A stretch of 64,000 nt of DNA, from assembly GCF_001625215.2 (NCBI RefSeq), contig NC_030384.2:37978390-38042389 (forward strand), written 5' to 3'. A program made the translations under genes and the position numbers. The notes below the pieces were generated by a model. That model saw only the letters and a program-made list of their open reading frames with translations. It ran no database searches and had not been told where the DNA came from. This stretch comes from Daucus carota subsp. sativus (Eukaryota > Streptophyta > Magnoliopsida > Apiales > Apiaceae). This document shows positions 62,340-64,000 of the stretch, piece after piece. The number at the start of each line of letters is the position of its first letter. The first letter of the stretch is position 1.

Positions 62340-63940
62340 GTGTTGCTAAATGCAGTTCAAATTTACTTGGTGCAGTTCGGATAAATTACTGTTAAGTCCT
62401 TCGTTGATTGTATATGTAGTATTAAATGATGCGTATGTATATTTACATGAGTAGTATATGGATCGTGAGCATTAATTACTCACCTCATTTTGATTTACGT
62501 GCATAGACTGTTTTCATGTTGTATTTGAAAAACATTTATTCTCATATACCTGTTATGTGAAAACCCATGTTCTCATGTTTATTTATTTATTTATCGATAA
62601 ATATGTAAAAAGAAATTAAGTTTCATTCTTTATGTTTGGTTATATGAAATTTAAACTTTTAGTCTGATAAAAATTATATCATTTTAATTACATGTTTATG
62701 AATCGTCATTAGCTATATGTTCTTACCAAGAAATAAAAAATAACAAATAAATTATTCTATTTATATAATCAAATACCATAAGTGAAAAAATTCAAAATAT
62801 TATATCAAATATACAAAGAAAGATGAATATAAATTATATAAATAAATAAAATTAAAGATTCACATTGTCCATTTTATAATATTTAGGTAAATAGCTATAA
62901 TTTTTTGATTAAAAATTCATTTTTGTATATGTGATAAGTCATTTTTAAAAATTAATATTATATAAAAATGTTGAATATACTTTAATTTCATAATATATAA
63001 TTTTTATAGTTTTAAATGGAAAGGATTAAAATTATCATTAAAATAATTAATTTACAAGATATTATAATAAATTCCAAGTTCAGTTTCTTAAAAGGTAATA
63101 TGTCTTATGAAATTTGTACATTAAGGATTGTGCGGAGAACAAAAAAAATGGCCCCAAATCTCAAATATTATTGAACCGATTCTCAAAATAACAGAATCGG
63201 AAAAAATGTCCACAAATATTTAGAATTTAAAGCCATTTTTCGAACCATATAATTTATTCGAACCATAATTTTAATCTTCTTCATATAAAATTATAAAAAT
63301 AAAATATATTATAATGAAATGAAATTATATTTAAAAATACATCATTAATTGAAAATTATAGATATTTTAAATTATTCACTTAAATATTATAAAAATAGAT
63401 AATGTAACTCTTTAAGTTTATTTATTTATATATTTTATATTCATATTTCATACTCTATATATTTTATATAATATTTTTAATTTTTTCATTTATGAGATCT
63501 GATCATATAAATAAAAATATATATTTCTTGATAAATATATATAACTATTGATGATTCATAAAAACATAATTAGAATAATGCCTTTATTATTAGACTAAAA
63601 ATTAAAACTTCATATAACCAAAAGTAAAGAATGAAACTTTATTTATTTTTAAAAATTATCATAAAAATAAAAGTGAATAAATAAAAGTTAAATACACATC
63701 GTGTGAATATTTTTTCAATACAGCAGGTTGTTTTTTTTTTTTTTTAAATAATCGATACAGGTTTATACTAGCACAACGAGAACATATGATTCAAAATAAA
63801 AAATGAAAACAGGATGAATTAATGCTTACGCATCCGGAAAAAAAAAATTAATGCTTACTCATTACAAGTCATATTCATGTCATCTGAGAGATAACCATAA
63901 CAAGGACTAAATAGTAATTTAGGCGAACTGCATTAAGCAA
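62340..63940. repeat. Large diverged inverted repeat (arms about 600 bp)
   Basis: The left arm (about 62340-62990) matches the reverse complement of about 63290-63935. Landmarks on the left are 'gtgcagttcggataaattac', 'aagtttcattcttta' and 'tttggttatatgaa', with 'atataaataaataaa' further in; their reversed partners appear in opposite order on the right. Divergence is moderate. The sequence is AT-rich with no coding frame. Confidence 0.65.
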
Positions 63941-64000
63941 TTTTGAATAAATTATATGGTTCGAAAAATGGCTTTAAATTCTAAATATTTGTGGACATTT
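63204..64000. mobile_element. Element with identical 56-bp inverted repeats, cut by the window end
   Basis: 63204-63259 is the exact reverse complement of 63945-64000 (56 of 56 bases, by eye), starting 'aaatgtccacaaatatttag' and ending 'ccatataatttattc'. The match may extend beyond the window; left of 63204 the sequence 'cccaaatctcaaatattatt' is a candidate continuation. No coding sequence lies between the arms. This looks like a recently active foldback or MULE-like MITE. Confidence 0.7.

Noticed and set aside
1..64000. CRISPR arrays, bacterial operons, rRNA or tRNA genes
   Set aside because: The sequence is clearly plant nuclear. No regularly spaced repeats or conserved rRNA segments were seen, and no tRNA cloverleaf stood out by eye.

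Overview
This is nuclear DNA from a flowering plant, most likely a core eudicot. The genes are split by AT-rich introns with GT-AG borders. The proteins belong to plant-specific families. The spaces between genes are AT-rich and full of small transposon relics and microsatellites. I cannot name the species from the sequence alone.

I rebuilt seven intact or near-intact gene models exon by exon, and the reading phase agrees at every junction. From left to right they are: a ubinuclein (UBN) gene, minus strand, 3' end outside the window (1-4752); two tandem B-class MADS-box genes of the PISTILLATA/GLOBOSA type, plus strand (7858-9690 and 11235-12990); a long SDG8/ASHH2/EFS-type histone H3K36 methyltransferase gene, plus strand (16671-32934, 17 coding exons); a TCHQD-class glutathione transferase, minus strand (34981-35966); a third MADS-box gene of the B-sister type, minus strand (38999-41354); a receptor-like cytoplasmic kinase with an N-terminal USP-like domain, plus strand (45020-49413); and an acidic/basic nuclear-looking protein of unknown function, minus strand (51183-56272).

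The non-MADS genes (UBN, SDG8, TCHQD, USP-kinase, then the unknown gene) follow the order I remember for Arabidopsis At1g77310, At1g77300, At1g77290 and At1g77280. The block therefore looks like a conserved micro-syntenic segment. The three MADS-box genes are extra relative to that Arabidopsis interval. They put two PI-like genes and one B-sister gene within 34 kb, on either side of SDG8-TCHQD. This is the most interesting biological signal in the window: floral B-class and ovule B-sister regulators sit beside a chromatin regulator of flowering (SDG8) and a histone H3.3 chaperone subunit (UBN).

The right end (57.8-64 kb) is transposon-rich and rearranged. It holds a 1.8-kb insertion bounded by a 16-bp direct repeat and a poly-T edge, a broken second copy of the unknown gene with a duplicated upstream region, a Stowaway-like MITE, and a young element with identical 56-bp inverted ends that reaches the window edge. 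Other mobile relics lie inside introns: a Tourist-like MITE in SDG8, a hAT-like element rich in CCGAAACCG in the unknown gene, and a foldback MITE in the B-sister gene. All three MADS genes carry long CT-rich tracts on the coding strand of an intron.
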